Assembly: GCA_050954785.1 (NCBI GenBank) | Contig: JBPBQO010000004.1 | Location: 1-41,032 of the forward strand | Length of the DNA stretch: 41,032 bases | Source of the DNA: Lichenicola sp050954785 | GTDB taxonomy: Bacteria; Pseudomonadota; Alphaproteobacteria; Acetobacterales; Acetobacteraceae | Reading direction: 5' to 3' | In this document: piece by piece, positions 29,704 to 37,725 of the stretch | How the letters are laid out: each line of letters starts with the position of its first letter | Position numbering within the stretch: the stretch's first letter is position 1 | Program-made: the position numbers and the translations under genes | Notes under the pieces: generated by a model | Database searches by the model: none | The model's input: the letters and a program-made list of their open reading frames with translations, nothing else | Told to the model about the DNA's origin: nothing

Positions 29704-31707
29704 ATGGCCAACGATCTTCGCATGGCACGCAGCCCGGTCGTGCAGCGGGACGGCGCCTACCATCTCAGGCTGGCCGGCGGCAGTACCGCGCCGCTTTATG
29801 ACGGACCCGGTTCACCGGTTCGAAGCTTCCTCGAAGGCTGGTCGCCCACGGCGTTCCATCCCGGTATTGGTCCGGTGCGCCTGCTTGCCTTCACCGGCCC
29901 CGACGGCGCCGAGGCCTGCTGGCTGCTCGACCAGGGCAATGTGCGCCTCGGCGACAGCCTGACCGACCTGATGCCCGAGGTCGCGGGCGCATTCCTGACC
30001 GCTGCCTGTCCGATGCTGCAGCGCCTGATTCGCGAGGTCATGCTGCGGCCCAGGCCCCGGCCGGCTTCACTCGAAGCCGTGGATGCCTTGCTGCTCCTCA
30101 GTCATCTCGTATGCGAGCAGGCGGTGGAGGCGATCGGCGACGATCTCGTGCTGCGGCCCCGGATGGCGCTGGTGGAAAGGCTTGCGCCGACGATATCGAT
30201 CGAAACCCCGGACGGAAACCAGGCCGAGGTCGGCATCGACCGCCTGCACATCCAGTCCGGCTTCGCCGTCACCCTGCAGGACCGGCTGGTGGCCTCGACG
30301 CGAAACGGCGTTCTGGCCTGGCCCAGCCCGGTCAATGGCCGCCCGCTGCAGGTGCAGGGTTGCCTGTATCTGGACGATTTCCGCCTGGCCTACCGCTTCG
30401 CCGACACCATCCACGGGCTGGTATTCTACGTGATCGCCTCGGACCATCTGTGCCGTGCGCTCGGGGTGTATTTCCCGACCGGCAACCTCCTGGTGGTGAA
30501 GGACGAGTGGAGCCGGCACCTGGCCGACGTCTATTTCCCGGACGGAGTGGGACGCCGGATCGCCAGCCATTGCGCAGCCTGGGCGCAGGAGCTGGTTCCT
30601 TATTTCGCCCGCGGCGTGCATGGAACCGCCAGCATCATGCGCGGCCCTTCCGGTGCTCATCTCGGCCACCAGCTCTGGAACGAGCTGACCGGCATGGAAA
30701 CGCTGCTGACCCATGCGGTCGGATCGTTCATTCCTGAATGGATCGTCGCCGGCGCCGAGAACGGCGTCGAGCTCTGGGGGCCGATCGAGCTTCTGTTCCC
30801 CGAGCTCGAGGGCCGGGTCAACCGTACGCTTGCCGACGATTCCCGGATCGCGGCCTACCTCTATTCGAAAGGCCTGTGTGCTGCGCGGATCACCGGGGAA
30901 CGCATCTCGGCCGAGTTGCGCCGGCGTCTGCAGGCGAGCGTGGAGGTCGGGCCGACACGCCGACGGCTGCACGCGCTGCGGCACCAGCCCGGTCATGCGT
31001 CCAATAGGCGGATGCCGGGTGAAATGCCGCCACCGGTCATTCTGCTGGGGCTGCGCGTCGAGAATCGGACGTTGACCGACCTTGCCGGCTTCTGTGTCAG
31101 ACTGGCCGGCTTCATCGCCGAAACCTGGCCGGGTGCGGTCCTGGTACTGGATGGCCATAATTCGCGCGAGGGCGGGACCGGCCTGCACGGCGCCCGGATT
31201 ATGAGCCACGGCGAAGTGCTGGCTGCTCACACCCCGCTGAGCATCGAGCAGGTGATCGCTGCTCAGGTACGCGCCGCGTCGGCTGGCCTGCCGATCCATA
31301 TCGAGGACACGCTCGACCAGCCGATCGGCGCCAGCCTGGCCTGGTCGATGCTGTCCGACTGCTTCATTTCGGTATGGGGAGCGAGCCTCGCGAAGTTCCG
31401 TTGGGTCTGCAACAAGCCCGGGCTCGCCGTCAGCAGCCGCGCCAACCTGCTGCACCGGGACGACCTGCATATCTACGATCTGCCGTGCTACATGGAGGAT
31501 CCGACCCAGTTGCTGATGGCGGATCCTGCGTCCGTCACCGACGAGCCGGATGCGCCTCGTCTGGTGCCGGTGGCCCTGGATAATCCGTTCTTTGCAAACT
31601 TCCGGGTCGACGAGGGCCGGCTGTTCGACCAGTTCCGCGCCTTCGTGTTCGAGGTGACGACGGCGGCTTCGCTGGACGGCACCGCGGGCCGGTTACCGGA
31701 AACTTAA
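29704..31707 (+). CDS. Large protein of unknown function, possibly glycosyltransferase-like
   Basis: About 667 aa, with no signal peptide or membrane helix, and not recognised. The N-terminal half (to about 330) holds short beta-rich stretches such as GVLAWPSPVNGRPLQVQGCL. The C-terminal half alternates strands and helices: PPVILLGLRVENRTL, GAVLVLDGHNSREGG and SDCFISVWGASLAKFRWVCN, with a GA-L-K pattern near the end that recalls the nucleotide-sugar pocket of some glycosyltransferases. That reading is inference only. The start is uncertain: ATG at 29704 (MANDLRMARS) is preferred, with an upstream in-frame ATG at 29623. Downstream are an FAD oxidoreductase, an epimerase-like and a sugar isomerase-like gene on the same strand, and a decayed copy of this protein's end lies at 34635-34757. 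Confidence 0.8.
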   Translation: MANDLRMARSPVVQRDGAYHLRLAGGSTAPLYDGPGSPVRSFLEGWSPTAFHPGIGPVRLLAFTGPDGAEACWLLDQGNVRLGDSLTDLMPEVAGAFLTAACPMLQRLIREVMLRPRPRPASLEAVDALLLLSHLVCEQAVEAIGDDLVLRPRMALVERLAPTISIETPDGNQAEVGIDRLHIQSGFAVTLQDRLVASTRNGVLAWPSPVNGRPLQVQGCLYLDDFRLAYRFADTIHGLVFYVIASDHLCRALGVYFPTGNLLVVKDEWSRHLADVYFPDGVGRRIASHCAAWAQELVPYFARGVHGTASIMRGPSGAHLGHQLWNELTGMETLLTHAVGSFIPEWIVAGAENGVELWGPIELLFPELEGRVNRTLADDSRIAAYLYSKGLCAARITGERISAELRRRLQASVEVGPTRRRLHALRHQPGHASNRRMPGEMPPPVILLGLRVENRTLTDLAGFCVRLAGFIAETWPGAVLVLDGHNSREGGTGLHGARIMSHGEVLAAHTPLSIEQVIAAQVRAASAGLPIHIEDTLDQPIGASLAWSMLSDCFISVWGASLAKFRWVCNKPGLAVSSRANLLHRDDLHIYDLPCYMEDPTQLLMADPASVTDEPDAPRLVPVALDNPFFANFRVDEGRLFDQFRAFVFEVTTAASLDGTAGRLPET

Positions 31708-31849
31708 CGGCCTACCGGGCATCAAAAGCTCGGCTAAACTGTTCCGGAACCGTGATTTTCGTCTAGGATTGTCGCGAAGGGCGGCCAGTCTGGGTGTCCG
31801 ACAGGATGCGTCCGGCTTTGCCCGGCTGCAGGCCTCCGAGAGGACGGTT

Positions 31850-32956
31850 ATGGTTTCGAGAGTAGCGATCATCGGCGCCGGTTGGTACGGCTGTCATCTC
31901 GGCAGCTCGCTGAAGTCGCTCGGCTTCGACGTCAAGGTGTTCGAGCAGCACCACCGGCCGCTGCACGAGGCATCCGGAAACAACCAGTTCCGGCTCCATC
32001 TCGGCTTCCATTATCCGCGCCATCACGGCACCCGGGTGCAGTCGCGCGACGGGTTCATGCGGTTCATGGAACGCTATCCGCAGCTGAGCCGCGAGGTCAT
32101 CGAGAATATTTACGCGGTGCCGAAAGCCGAAAGCCTGATCGACTTCGCCACCTACCGGCTGATCATGACCTCGACCGGGATCGACTTCCGCGAGCAGAAC
32201 GAGACGTCGATCCCGATCCGCGAGGTTGCCGGGCTGATGCTGACCAGTGAGCGGGTCCTGCTGATCGAGCAGGCGCGCCGGTTCTTCAAGGACCTGCTCG
32301 GCGACAGTCTGGTGCTGAACCACAAGGTGACCTCGATCGAGGAGGATACCGACTGCGTCATGGTCGAGGGCGAACCCTACGACCTGCTGATCGATGCGAG
32401 CTGGGGACAGCAGCTCGGCATGCCGATGCCGTTCTTCTACGAACCGACCGTGCTGCTCTATTACGAGACCGATCACGCCTTCCCGGCCTGCACGTTCGTC
32501 GATGGCCCGCTCTGCTCGGTCTACCCGACCGAGGATCCGAACATCTACACCCTCTCCAGCGTGCCGCACACGCCGCTGGCCCGCGTGACCAATGCGCAGG
32601 AGGCACAAAAGATCCGGGACAGCGTCTCGTCGGAAACCGTCAATGCCAAGGTGAAGGCGATGGAGGAGCAGGTCAGCCGTTATCTGCCGACGTTCAAGGA
32701 GAGCTTTCGTTTCGTCGGCCCGCAGCTTGCCATCAAGACCAAACCGGTCGGTAACTTCGACGATCGCAGTTGCTCGGTGTTCCGGCGCGGCCGCGTGTTC
32801 CATGTGATGTCGGGCAAGATCGACACGATCTTTTTCGCCATGGAACGGATTTTGGCATTCATCGAATCCAGCCGCGAGCGTGGCTTCACGCCGCTGGCCA
32901 GCCCGCTTCGTCGCGATATCGTCAAGCGCACCCTGCTGACCCAGGAGCACGGCTGA
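31850..32956 (+). CDS. FAD-dependent oxidoreductase
   Basis: Flavoprotein of 368 aa. The N-terminal Rossmann motif VAIIGAGWYGCHLGSSLKSL (residues 4-23) ends in an acidic VFEQ that would hold the adenosine ribose, followed by ASGNNQFRLHLGFHYPR. The C-terminal part (RVFHVMSGKIDTIF) is where such enzymes close over the flavin. It resembles DAO-type oxidoreductases sometimes found in surface-polysaccharide clusters. The ATG at 31850 with GAGAGG upstream is preferred over 31769 because it puts the Rossmann motif at the N terminus. It is followed 22 nt later by the epimerase-like gene, so a shared pathway acting on a sugar or sugar acid is likely; the substrate is unknown. Confidence 0.85.
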   Translation: MVSRVAIIGAGWYGCHLGSSLKSLGFDVKVFEQHHRPLHEASGNNQFRLHLGFHYPRHHGTRVQSRDGFMRFMERYPQLSREVIENIYAVPKAESLIDFATYRLIMTSTGIDFREQNETSIPIREVAGLMLTSERVLLIEQARRFFKDLLGDSLVLNHKVTSIEEDTDCVMVEGEPYDLLIDASWGQQLGMPMPFFYEPTVLLYYETDHAFPACTFVDGPLCSVYPTEDPNIYTLSSVPHTPLARVTNAQEAQKIRDSVSSETVNAKVKAMEEQVSRYLPTFKESFRFVGPQLAIKTKPVGNFDDRSCSVFRRGRVFHVMSGKIDTIFFAMERILAFIESSRERGFTPLASPLRRDIVKRTLLTQEHG

Positions 32957-32978
32957 GCATCATGAGCGAGACCTCGCA

Positions 32979-33767
32979 ATGACCGCACGCGCACTCATCG
33001 GACATACCGGTTTCGTCGGCTCGAACCTGATCCGGCAGCAGGGTTTCGACAAACTCTACAACTCGACCAGCATCGGCCAGATCGACGGCGATCATTTCTC
33101 CGACGTGATATGCGCCGGCGTGGGGGCGGTGAAATGGTGGGCGAACCAGAACGCGGACGAGGATCGTGCGCGGATCGAAGGCCTGATCGCGCATCTCGAC
33201 ACCATCACCACCGATAATTTCACCCTGATCTCGACCATCGACGTCTACGGCTCGCCGATCGGGGTCAGCGAGGCGGACCAGCCGGTACTCGAGGGTCTTC
33301 ACCCCTATGGGTCGAACCGCGCCATGCTGGAGCGTTTCGTGTCCGACCGGTTTGCCAATCATCAGATCGTTCGCCTGCCGGCCTTGTTCGGATCGGGCCT
33401 GAAAAAGAATGCGATCTACGACCTGATGCACGACAACCGCATCCAGGTGATCAACGCCGCCTCGGTGTTCCAGTGGTATCCGCTGGAGCGGCTGTCGGCG
33501 GATCTCGAACTGGCCCGCACCCGTCATCTCGGCGTGGTCAATCTCGCCACCGAGCCGGTATCGATGGAAGAAATCCGGGCACGGTTCTTCCCCGACAGCG
33601 CGATCGGCGCTGATGCGGCCCCGCAAGGCCGTTACGACATGCATACGATCCATGATGCGGAGTTCGGCGGCGCCGACGGCTACATTCTGGACAAGGCCGG
33701 GGTGCTCGCGGCGATGGAGCGATTCATCACCAGCGAAACCGCGGTAACGGAAGGACCCGGCATTTGA
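32979..33767 (+). CDS. NAD-dependent epimerase/dehydratase-like protein
   Basis: Extended-SDR-type protein of 262 aa, shorter than typical UDP-sugar epimerases (about 310-340). The Rossmann start is ALIGHTGFVGSNLIRQQGF, followed by FTLISTIDVYGSPIGVSE, which places the catalytic serine/threonine region. The active-site Tyr-x-x-x-Lys appears as Y110-GSN-R114 in HPYGSNRAML, so lysine is replaced by arginine, which may lower or change catalysis. It resembles RmlD/WcaG-type proteins. The gene is tightly linked: 22 nt behind the FAD oxidoreductase and overlapping the next start by 4 nt (TTGA). The reaction is unknown. Confidence 0.82.
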   Translation: MTARALIGHTGFVGSNLIRQQGFDKLYNSTSIGQIDGDHFSDVICAGVGAVKWWANQNADEDRARIEGLIAHLDTITTDNFTLISTIDVYGSPIGVSEADQPVLEGLHPYGSNRAMLERFVSDRFANHQIVRLPALFGSGLKKNAIYDLMHDNRIQVINAASVFQWYPLERLSADLELARTRHLGVVNLATEPVSMEEIRARFFPDSAIGADAAPQGRYDMHTIHDAEFGGADGYILDKAGVLAAMERFITSETAVTEGPGI

Positions 33768-34591
33768 GGCGGCTCGGCGTCTCGAACCTCGCCTGGAGTC
33801 CGGACGCCGAGGCGCGTGCATTCGAACTGCTGGCCGCGCACGGCGTCGACGGCGTCGAGGTGGCGCCGACCCGCATTGCCCCATGGGACGAGCTGACCCC
33901 GGCGCGGCTGGCGGCGTTCCGCAGCGCCTGCACCGCCTCAGGCCTGGCGGTAAGTTCGTTGCAGGCGGTGTTTTTCGGCAAGCCGGATGCGACCTTGCTC
34001 GCCGACCAGGCCGGCTTCGATGCGATGTGCGCGCATATGCACGTGCTGGCCGCGATCGCGGGCACGCTCGGGGCTGGCGTTGCGGTGTTCGGCGCGCCGA
34101 AGAGCCGGCTCAAGGGCGATCTGCCGAACGACGATGCGATGGCGCTGGCGGCCGAGCGGCTGCGTGTGCTGGGCGACATCGCCGCAACCGGCGGCCTGAT
34201 CCTCGGCATGGAGCCGGTGCCGTCCGTTTATGGCGCCGACTTTCTCAACCGGTATCGCGACATCATCGCAATCGTCGAGATGACCGGCCATCCCAACATC
34301 CGTGCGCATCTCGATACCGGCTGCGTCACGCTCGGCGGCGACCGGCCGTCGGATGCGATCCACCAGGCCGCACCGCTGCTCGCGCATTATCACATGGCCG
34401 AGGCGCAACTCGGCTCGTTCGCATCACCCGGCTTCGACCATGCGTCGGCGGGGCGGGCGCTGGACGAGATCGGCTACGATCGCTGGGTGGTGGTCGAGAT
34501 GAAGCAGGGCGAGGGGGATGGCCTCGCGGACGTCGCAACAGCGATCGCCTACGCCAGGAATAATTATTTCGATACCGTAACTCGATCCTGA
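33764..34591 (+). CDS. Sugar phosphate isomerase/epimerase-like TIM barrel
   Basis: Xylose-isomerase-like (AP endonuclease 2 fold) protein of 275 aa. Expected metal-binding positions are visible in order: GMEPVPSVYG (Glu), AHLDTGC (Asp, with the neighbouring His), AHYHMAEAQL (His, Glu) and VVVEMKQGEG (Glu). The start is a TTG at 33764 that overlaps the upstream stop as TTGA, giving (f)M-RRLGVSNLAWSPDAEA, where homology begins; no ATG is available nearby. Such proteins isomerise or epimerise free or phosphorylated sugars. It is the last gene of the three-enzyme run, so it probably works with the FAD and NAD enzymes on one carbohydrate. Confidence 0.87.
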   Translation: MRRLGVSNLAWSPDAEARAFELLAAHGVDGVEVAPTRIAPWDELTPARLAAFRSACTASGLAVSSLQAVFFGKPDATLLADQAGFDAMCAHMHVLAAIAGTLGAGVAVFGAPKSRLKGDLPNDDAMALAAERLRVLGDIAATGGLILGMEPVPSVYGADFLNRYRDIIAIVEMTGHPNIRAHLDTGCVTLGGDRPSDAIHQAAPLLAHYHMAEAQLGSFASPGFDHASAGRALDEIGYDRWVVVEMKQGEGDGLADVATAIAYARNNYFDTVTRS

Positions 34592-34634
34592 GTATCGCCG
34601 GATCTGCAATGCCTTCGGGTATCTACTGACGGGC

Positions 34635-34757
34635 CGGGCGAACCTGCTGCATCGCGACGGTCTTTTCCGATCCCGAACCGATGACCGACGATCCCGATGC
34701 GGTTCAGCTCGTGCCACTGGCAGGGGCCCTGTTCAATTTCCATGCGGACCGGGCGTG
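34635..34757 (+). pseudogene. Decayed copy of the C-terminal end of the 667-aa protein
   Basis: Two short segments in different frames match the end of the gene at 29704-31707. RANLLHRDGLF (from 34635) corresponds to RANLLHRDDLH, and TDDPDAVQLVPLAGALFNFH with ADRA then stop (34684-34757) corresponds to TDEPDAPRLVPVALDNPFFA and what follows. About 50 nt is lost between them and the frame has changed. It is on the same strand as the intact gene, just downstream of the three sugar-enzyme genes, so a second paralogue once followed them. The rest of the 34592-34920 gap holds nothing else I recognise. Confidence 0.7.
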
Positions 34758-34920
34758 ACAGGCCCCGTCCGTCGCGTCTGCCTGGACGTGAATACCAGTC
34801 GGGAATCGCTAGCCAGGCCTGCCTGCAGTTCTATGTCCGCCGGCTCCGGCTAACGGATCCGGTCGCGTCGCGGATGCCGGCGGTGGCCCATCGCGCACCG
34901 CCGGTCCGCGCCGCAAAGAT

Positions 34921-36498
34921 TCAGGCTGCTTCCTGCCGAACGGTCTGCAGGAAGGTGCCGACCTCGCCACGTAGCCGGCCGGACTGGTTCGATACCGACC
35001 TGGTCGCATCGAGAACCCGTGCTGCCGCATCGCGCACAGTGTCGGAAGCGACAGTCACCGAGACGATGCTGGTCGACACCGTTTCCGTGGCGCCGGATGC
35101 CCGCATGATATTCGTCTCGATCTCCCGGGTGGCGGCATCCTGCTGTTCGACGGCGGCACTGATCGAGCCGGTCATCCGGCTGATCTCGTCGATGGTGTCG
35201 CCGATCGCGCCAACCGCTTCGGCCGCTTCCGACGCGCTCTGGCGGATCGTCTGGACCAGGGTGGCAATGCCGTCGGTGGCGGTGGCCGTCTGCAGGGCCA
35301 ACTGCTTCACCTCGTTCGCCACCACGGCGAAACCACGGCCAGCCTCGCCTGCACGCGCCGCCTCGATGGTGGCGTTCAGGGCAAGCAGATTGGTCTGGCG
35401 GGCAATAGTCTTGATGAGATCGACGATCTCCCCAATTTGCCCGGCCGACACCGTGAGGCCGCCGGCAATGCTGTCGGCGCGGCGAGCCTGGCTCACGGCA
35501 GTTCGGGCAATGATCTCGGACTGTGCGGCCTGTTGGGCGATCTCGCGGATCGATCCGGCAAGCTGACGGGTCGCTGCCGCCACGGCCTGGACATCGTCGG
35601 TGGTGGCGTGGGCCGCACTCGCCACGACACCCGCCTGGCTGCTGGTGTCGTCGGCGCTTTGCGACATGGTTTCCGACGTCGCCCGCATCGTCTCGGTGGA
35701 TTGCCCGAGCTGCAGCAGGGAGTCGGCGACGCGCACCTCGAAATCTCGGGCCGCCTGGGCGAGGTTCTCCGACTGGCGCTGCGAGATCGCGGCACGTTCG
35801 GTTTCCTGGGCCTGCCCGGCCTTCAGCGTGCCCAGCGAGGCGGCGATCGAATCCTGCATGGTCGAGAGGGCCCGCAGCAGCGACGCGGTCTCGTCGCGCC
35901 CGCGCACACGGATCACCGTGTCCAGACGGCCGCCGGCAATCGCCTGCGCGACGGTCAAGGCACGCCGGATCGGCGGCACTACGCTGATATGGAGCAGGAT
36001 GGCGCCGATCGCGGTGATCGCGACGGCAACGCACAGCGTCAGCAGAACCGTCCGGCTGTTGGCGTCAGCCATGTCGGATGCCTGGTCGCGCGCCTTGAGG
36101 CCATCGGCTGCGAAATGCTCAACCAGGCGGTCCATCTGATGATCGAGACGCTGCAGATCCTGCGAGGCGGGGGCCGGCTGGGACGCGGTCTGTAATGCTC
36201 CGACCTGGCCGGCGACATCGACTGCGAGCGCTTTCGTTCGTGCCGAGGCGGACTGGCCACCCGCCACGCCCAACTGGTCGAGGATCTGCTGCAAGGCCGC
36301 CTGATCGGGATGGGCCTCGTAGCGCACGAAATCGGTGCGCGCCTGATCGGCGAACATCATGCCGCGGAAGCTGTTGTCGTACATGCCGACCGCTACGCCG
36401 CCGAGCAGCCGGGTAGCGTGGCGGGCGATCAGTCCGTTGGCGACCACGATACCGAAGAAGACGATGCACACGAGCGCGATTTTGGACCTGATGGACAT
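34921..36498 (-). CDS. Methyl-accepting chemotaxis protein
   Basis: Membrane receptor of 525 aa signalling to CheA/CheW. TM1 is at about residues 6-26 (IALVCIVFFGIVVANGL), then a periplasmic helical sensor of about 120 residues, TM2 near 148-172 (LLTLCVAVAITAIGAILL), HAMP (PIRRALTVAQAIAGGRL onward), and a long coiled-coil signalling domain with the hairpin tip IARQTNLLALNATIEAARAG and EAGRGFAVVANEVKQLA. No CheR-docking pentapeptide is seen at the C terminus. The ATG at 36498 has GAGG 9 nt upstream and starts just before TM1. It follows the cupredoxin-like gene by 11 nt on the same strand, so the two are almost surely one operon. Confidence 0.95.
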   Translation of the reverse strand: MSIRSKIALVCIVFFGIVVANGLIARHATRLLGGVAVGMYDNSFRGMMFADQARTDFVRYEAHPDQAALQQILDQLGVAGGQSASARTKALAVDVAGQVGALQTASQPAPASQDLQRLDHQMDRLVEHFAADGLKARDQASDMADANSRTVLLTLCVAVAITAIGAILLHISVVPPIRRALTVAQAIAGGRLDTVIRVRGRDETASLLRALSTMQDSIAASLGTLKAGQAQETERAAISQRQSENLAQAARDFEVRVADSLLQLGQSTETMRATSETMSQSADDTSSQAGVVASAAHATTDDVQAVAAATRQLAGSIREIAQQAAQSEIIARTAVSQARRADSIAGGLTVSAGQIGEIVDLIKTIARQTNLLALNATIEAARAGEAGRGFAVVANEVKQLALQTATATDGIATLVQTIRQSASEAAEAVGAIGDTIDEISRMTGSISAAVEQQDAATREIETNIMRASGATETVSTSIVSVTVASDTVRDAAARVLDATRSVSNQSGRLRGEVGTFLQTVRQEAA

Positions 36499-36509
36499 GA
36501 TCCGGGTCC

Positions 36510-36833
36510 TCAGTTCACCGTCACGTACATCTTCATGCCGGGCGTCAGGGAGCATCTGACGGTAAAGCGTCCCGCACTCGCGAACCGAATTTTCACGGTC
36601 TTGCCGGGCTGCTCGATCCCGAGATCCTGCGGCTCGCCATCCTCATCGATGACGCTGAGGTCATGAACGATGCCGTCGCCGTTATGAACGACCAGTTGGT
36701 CGCCGCTCGTCAGGCTGATCTGGGTCTGGCTGAAGATATGGTTTGCCTGCTCGATCGGGACATCGGATGCGAACGCCGCACGAGTAGAACAGAGCAGCAG
36801 GGCGCAACAGAAAATCGCCGGGAACACGCGCAT
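36510..36833 (-). CDS. Small exported cupredoxin-like protein lacking one copper ligand
   Basis: A 107-aa protein with a signal peptide (MRVFPAIFCCALLLCSTRAA, cut near AFA-SD) and a plastocyanin-like beta fold. The first copper histidine is H57 in GIVHDLSV, the cysteine is C94 and the methionine M100 in RCSLTPGMKM. In relatives this stretch usually reads C-x-x-H-P-x-M; here residue 97 is threonine, so one histidine ligand is missing and a normal type 1 copper site is doubtful. The start has GGAG 9 nt upstream. The gene is 11 nt ahead of the chemotaxis receptor, so it may be a periplasmic binding or redox-sensing partner of that receptor; this is inference. Confidence 0.85.
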   Translation of the reverse strand: MRVFPAIFCCALLLCSTRAAFASDVPIEQANHIFSQTQISLTSGDQLVVHNGDGIVHDLSVIDEDGEPQDLGIEQPGKTVKIRFASAGRFTVRCSLTPGMKMYVTVN

Positions 36834-36901
36834 TGGTCATCTCCGTAGGATCGGGAAGGACAGTCGCGTGAACCTGCGGGCTAAAGATAAAACTCCGGTT
36901 A

Positions 36902-36913
36902 ATGACAGTTCAT
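36902..36913. repeat. ATGA-N4-TCAT dyad, copy 1
   Basis: ATGACAGTTCAT lies 69 nt upstream of the cupredoxin-like start. Its exact reverse complement occurs at 37691-37702, and both copies are followed by GGT. Arms ATGA/TCAT are self-complementary, so these could be binding sites for one regulator; otherwise a chance match. Confidence 0.3.
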
Positions 36914-36989
36914 GGTTTCGGCAGGCGATGACCGTTGCCACGCCGACAGCGACCAGGACCAACGCCTGCTGAGCATAGTGACCATCAGC

Positions 36990-37628
36990 CTAGCTGCCGG
37001 GAGGTGTTTTCGGAGGTGCCATCGGACCGCCTGCCTCGACCGCCCTGGCAAAAGCGGGGCGAGCCTCGATCCGGTCGAGATACGTGACGAGTTCAGGATG
37101 GTTGCCAAGCAGGTTCACATAGCGCGCCATCTCCAGCAGGTACGACATCTGGATGTCCGCCAGGGTGAACTGCTCGCCCATCAGATACGGGCCGGGGGTG
37201 ACAGCCTTCGAGATGTAGTCGAGCGTTGCGGTCAGTTCCGGACGGGTGAACGCCTCGACGCTCGGCGGCAGGCCGCCGGTCATGCTGCCGATCAAAGTTA
37301 TCATGATCGGCAAGCCGGCCGAGCTTTCCGCATAGTGCAGCCACTCGTCATGCACCGCCGCTTCATCGCTTCCTGCCGGTGGAGAAAATTCGCCCGTGCC
37401 ATATCGGTCATCGATGTAGCGGAGGATCGCTGCGGATTCCGCGAGCTTCAGGTCGCCATCCTCGATGATCGGCGCCTTGCCGAGCGGATGGACGGCCTTG
37501 AGCTCCGATGGAGCCCGGAAACCAGCGTCCCGGCGATAGGCGACCAGGCGATAGGCGAGCCCGAGTTCCTCCAGCAGCCACAGGATCCGCGTCGAGCGCG
37601 AGAAATTCAGGTGGTGGACGGTGATCAT
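36990..37628 (-). CDS. Glutathione S-transferase family protein
   Basis: Soluble 212-aa GST. The N-terminal thioredoxin-like domain (about residues 1-80) begins ITVHHLNFSRSTRILWLLEE with a serine at the usual catalytic position, followed by the cis-proline motif LGKAPIIEDGDLKLAESAAI whose Glu-Ser pair binds the gamma-glutamyl group. The helical C-terminal domain includes GEQFTLADIQMSYLLEMARY, the N-capping box. It diverges from a second, different GST gene with 97 nt between starts. Probable roles are detoxification or thiol reduction; the substrate is unknown. Confidence 0.93.
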   Translation of the reverse strand: MITVHHLNFSRSTRILWLLEELGLAYRLVAYRRDAGFRAPSELKAVHPLGKAPIIEDGDLKLAESAAILRYIDDRYGTGEFSPPAGSDEAAVHDEWLHYAESSAGLPIMITLIGSMTGGLPPSVEAFTRPELTATLDYISKAVTPGPYLMGEQFTLADIQMSYLLEMARYVNLLGNHPELVTYLDRIEARPAFARAVEAGGPMAPPKTPPGS

Positions 37629-37690
37629 GGTCGATGGCCCTCCCGGCTCGGAGGGTGAACCGGGTTTGCCTATCGGTAGTTGCGTTGGAT

Positions 37691-37702
37691 ATGAACTGTC
37701 AT
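37691..37702. repeat. ATGA-N4-TCAT dyad, copy 2
   Basis: ATGAACTGTCAT lies in the 97-nt divergent region between the two GST starts and is the reverse complement of the copy at 36902-36913. The position fits a shared operator; the function is inferred. Confidence 0.3.
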
Positions 37703-37725
37703 GGTCCGAGCAGGAGAGCCGATCG

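Noticed and set aside
34635..34920. A new small gene behind the sugar cassette.
   Set aside because: Only broken segments matching the 667-aa protein's end are seen, with no continuous frame or ribosome site.
36510..36833. Cupredoxin-like gene as a possible sequencing error at the ligand position.
   Set aside because: The reading frame and flanking residues are intact and a His-to-Thr change needs two base changes, so an error is unlikely; kept as a real feature.
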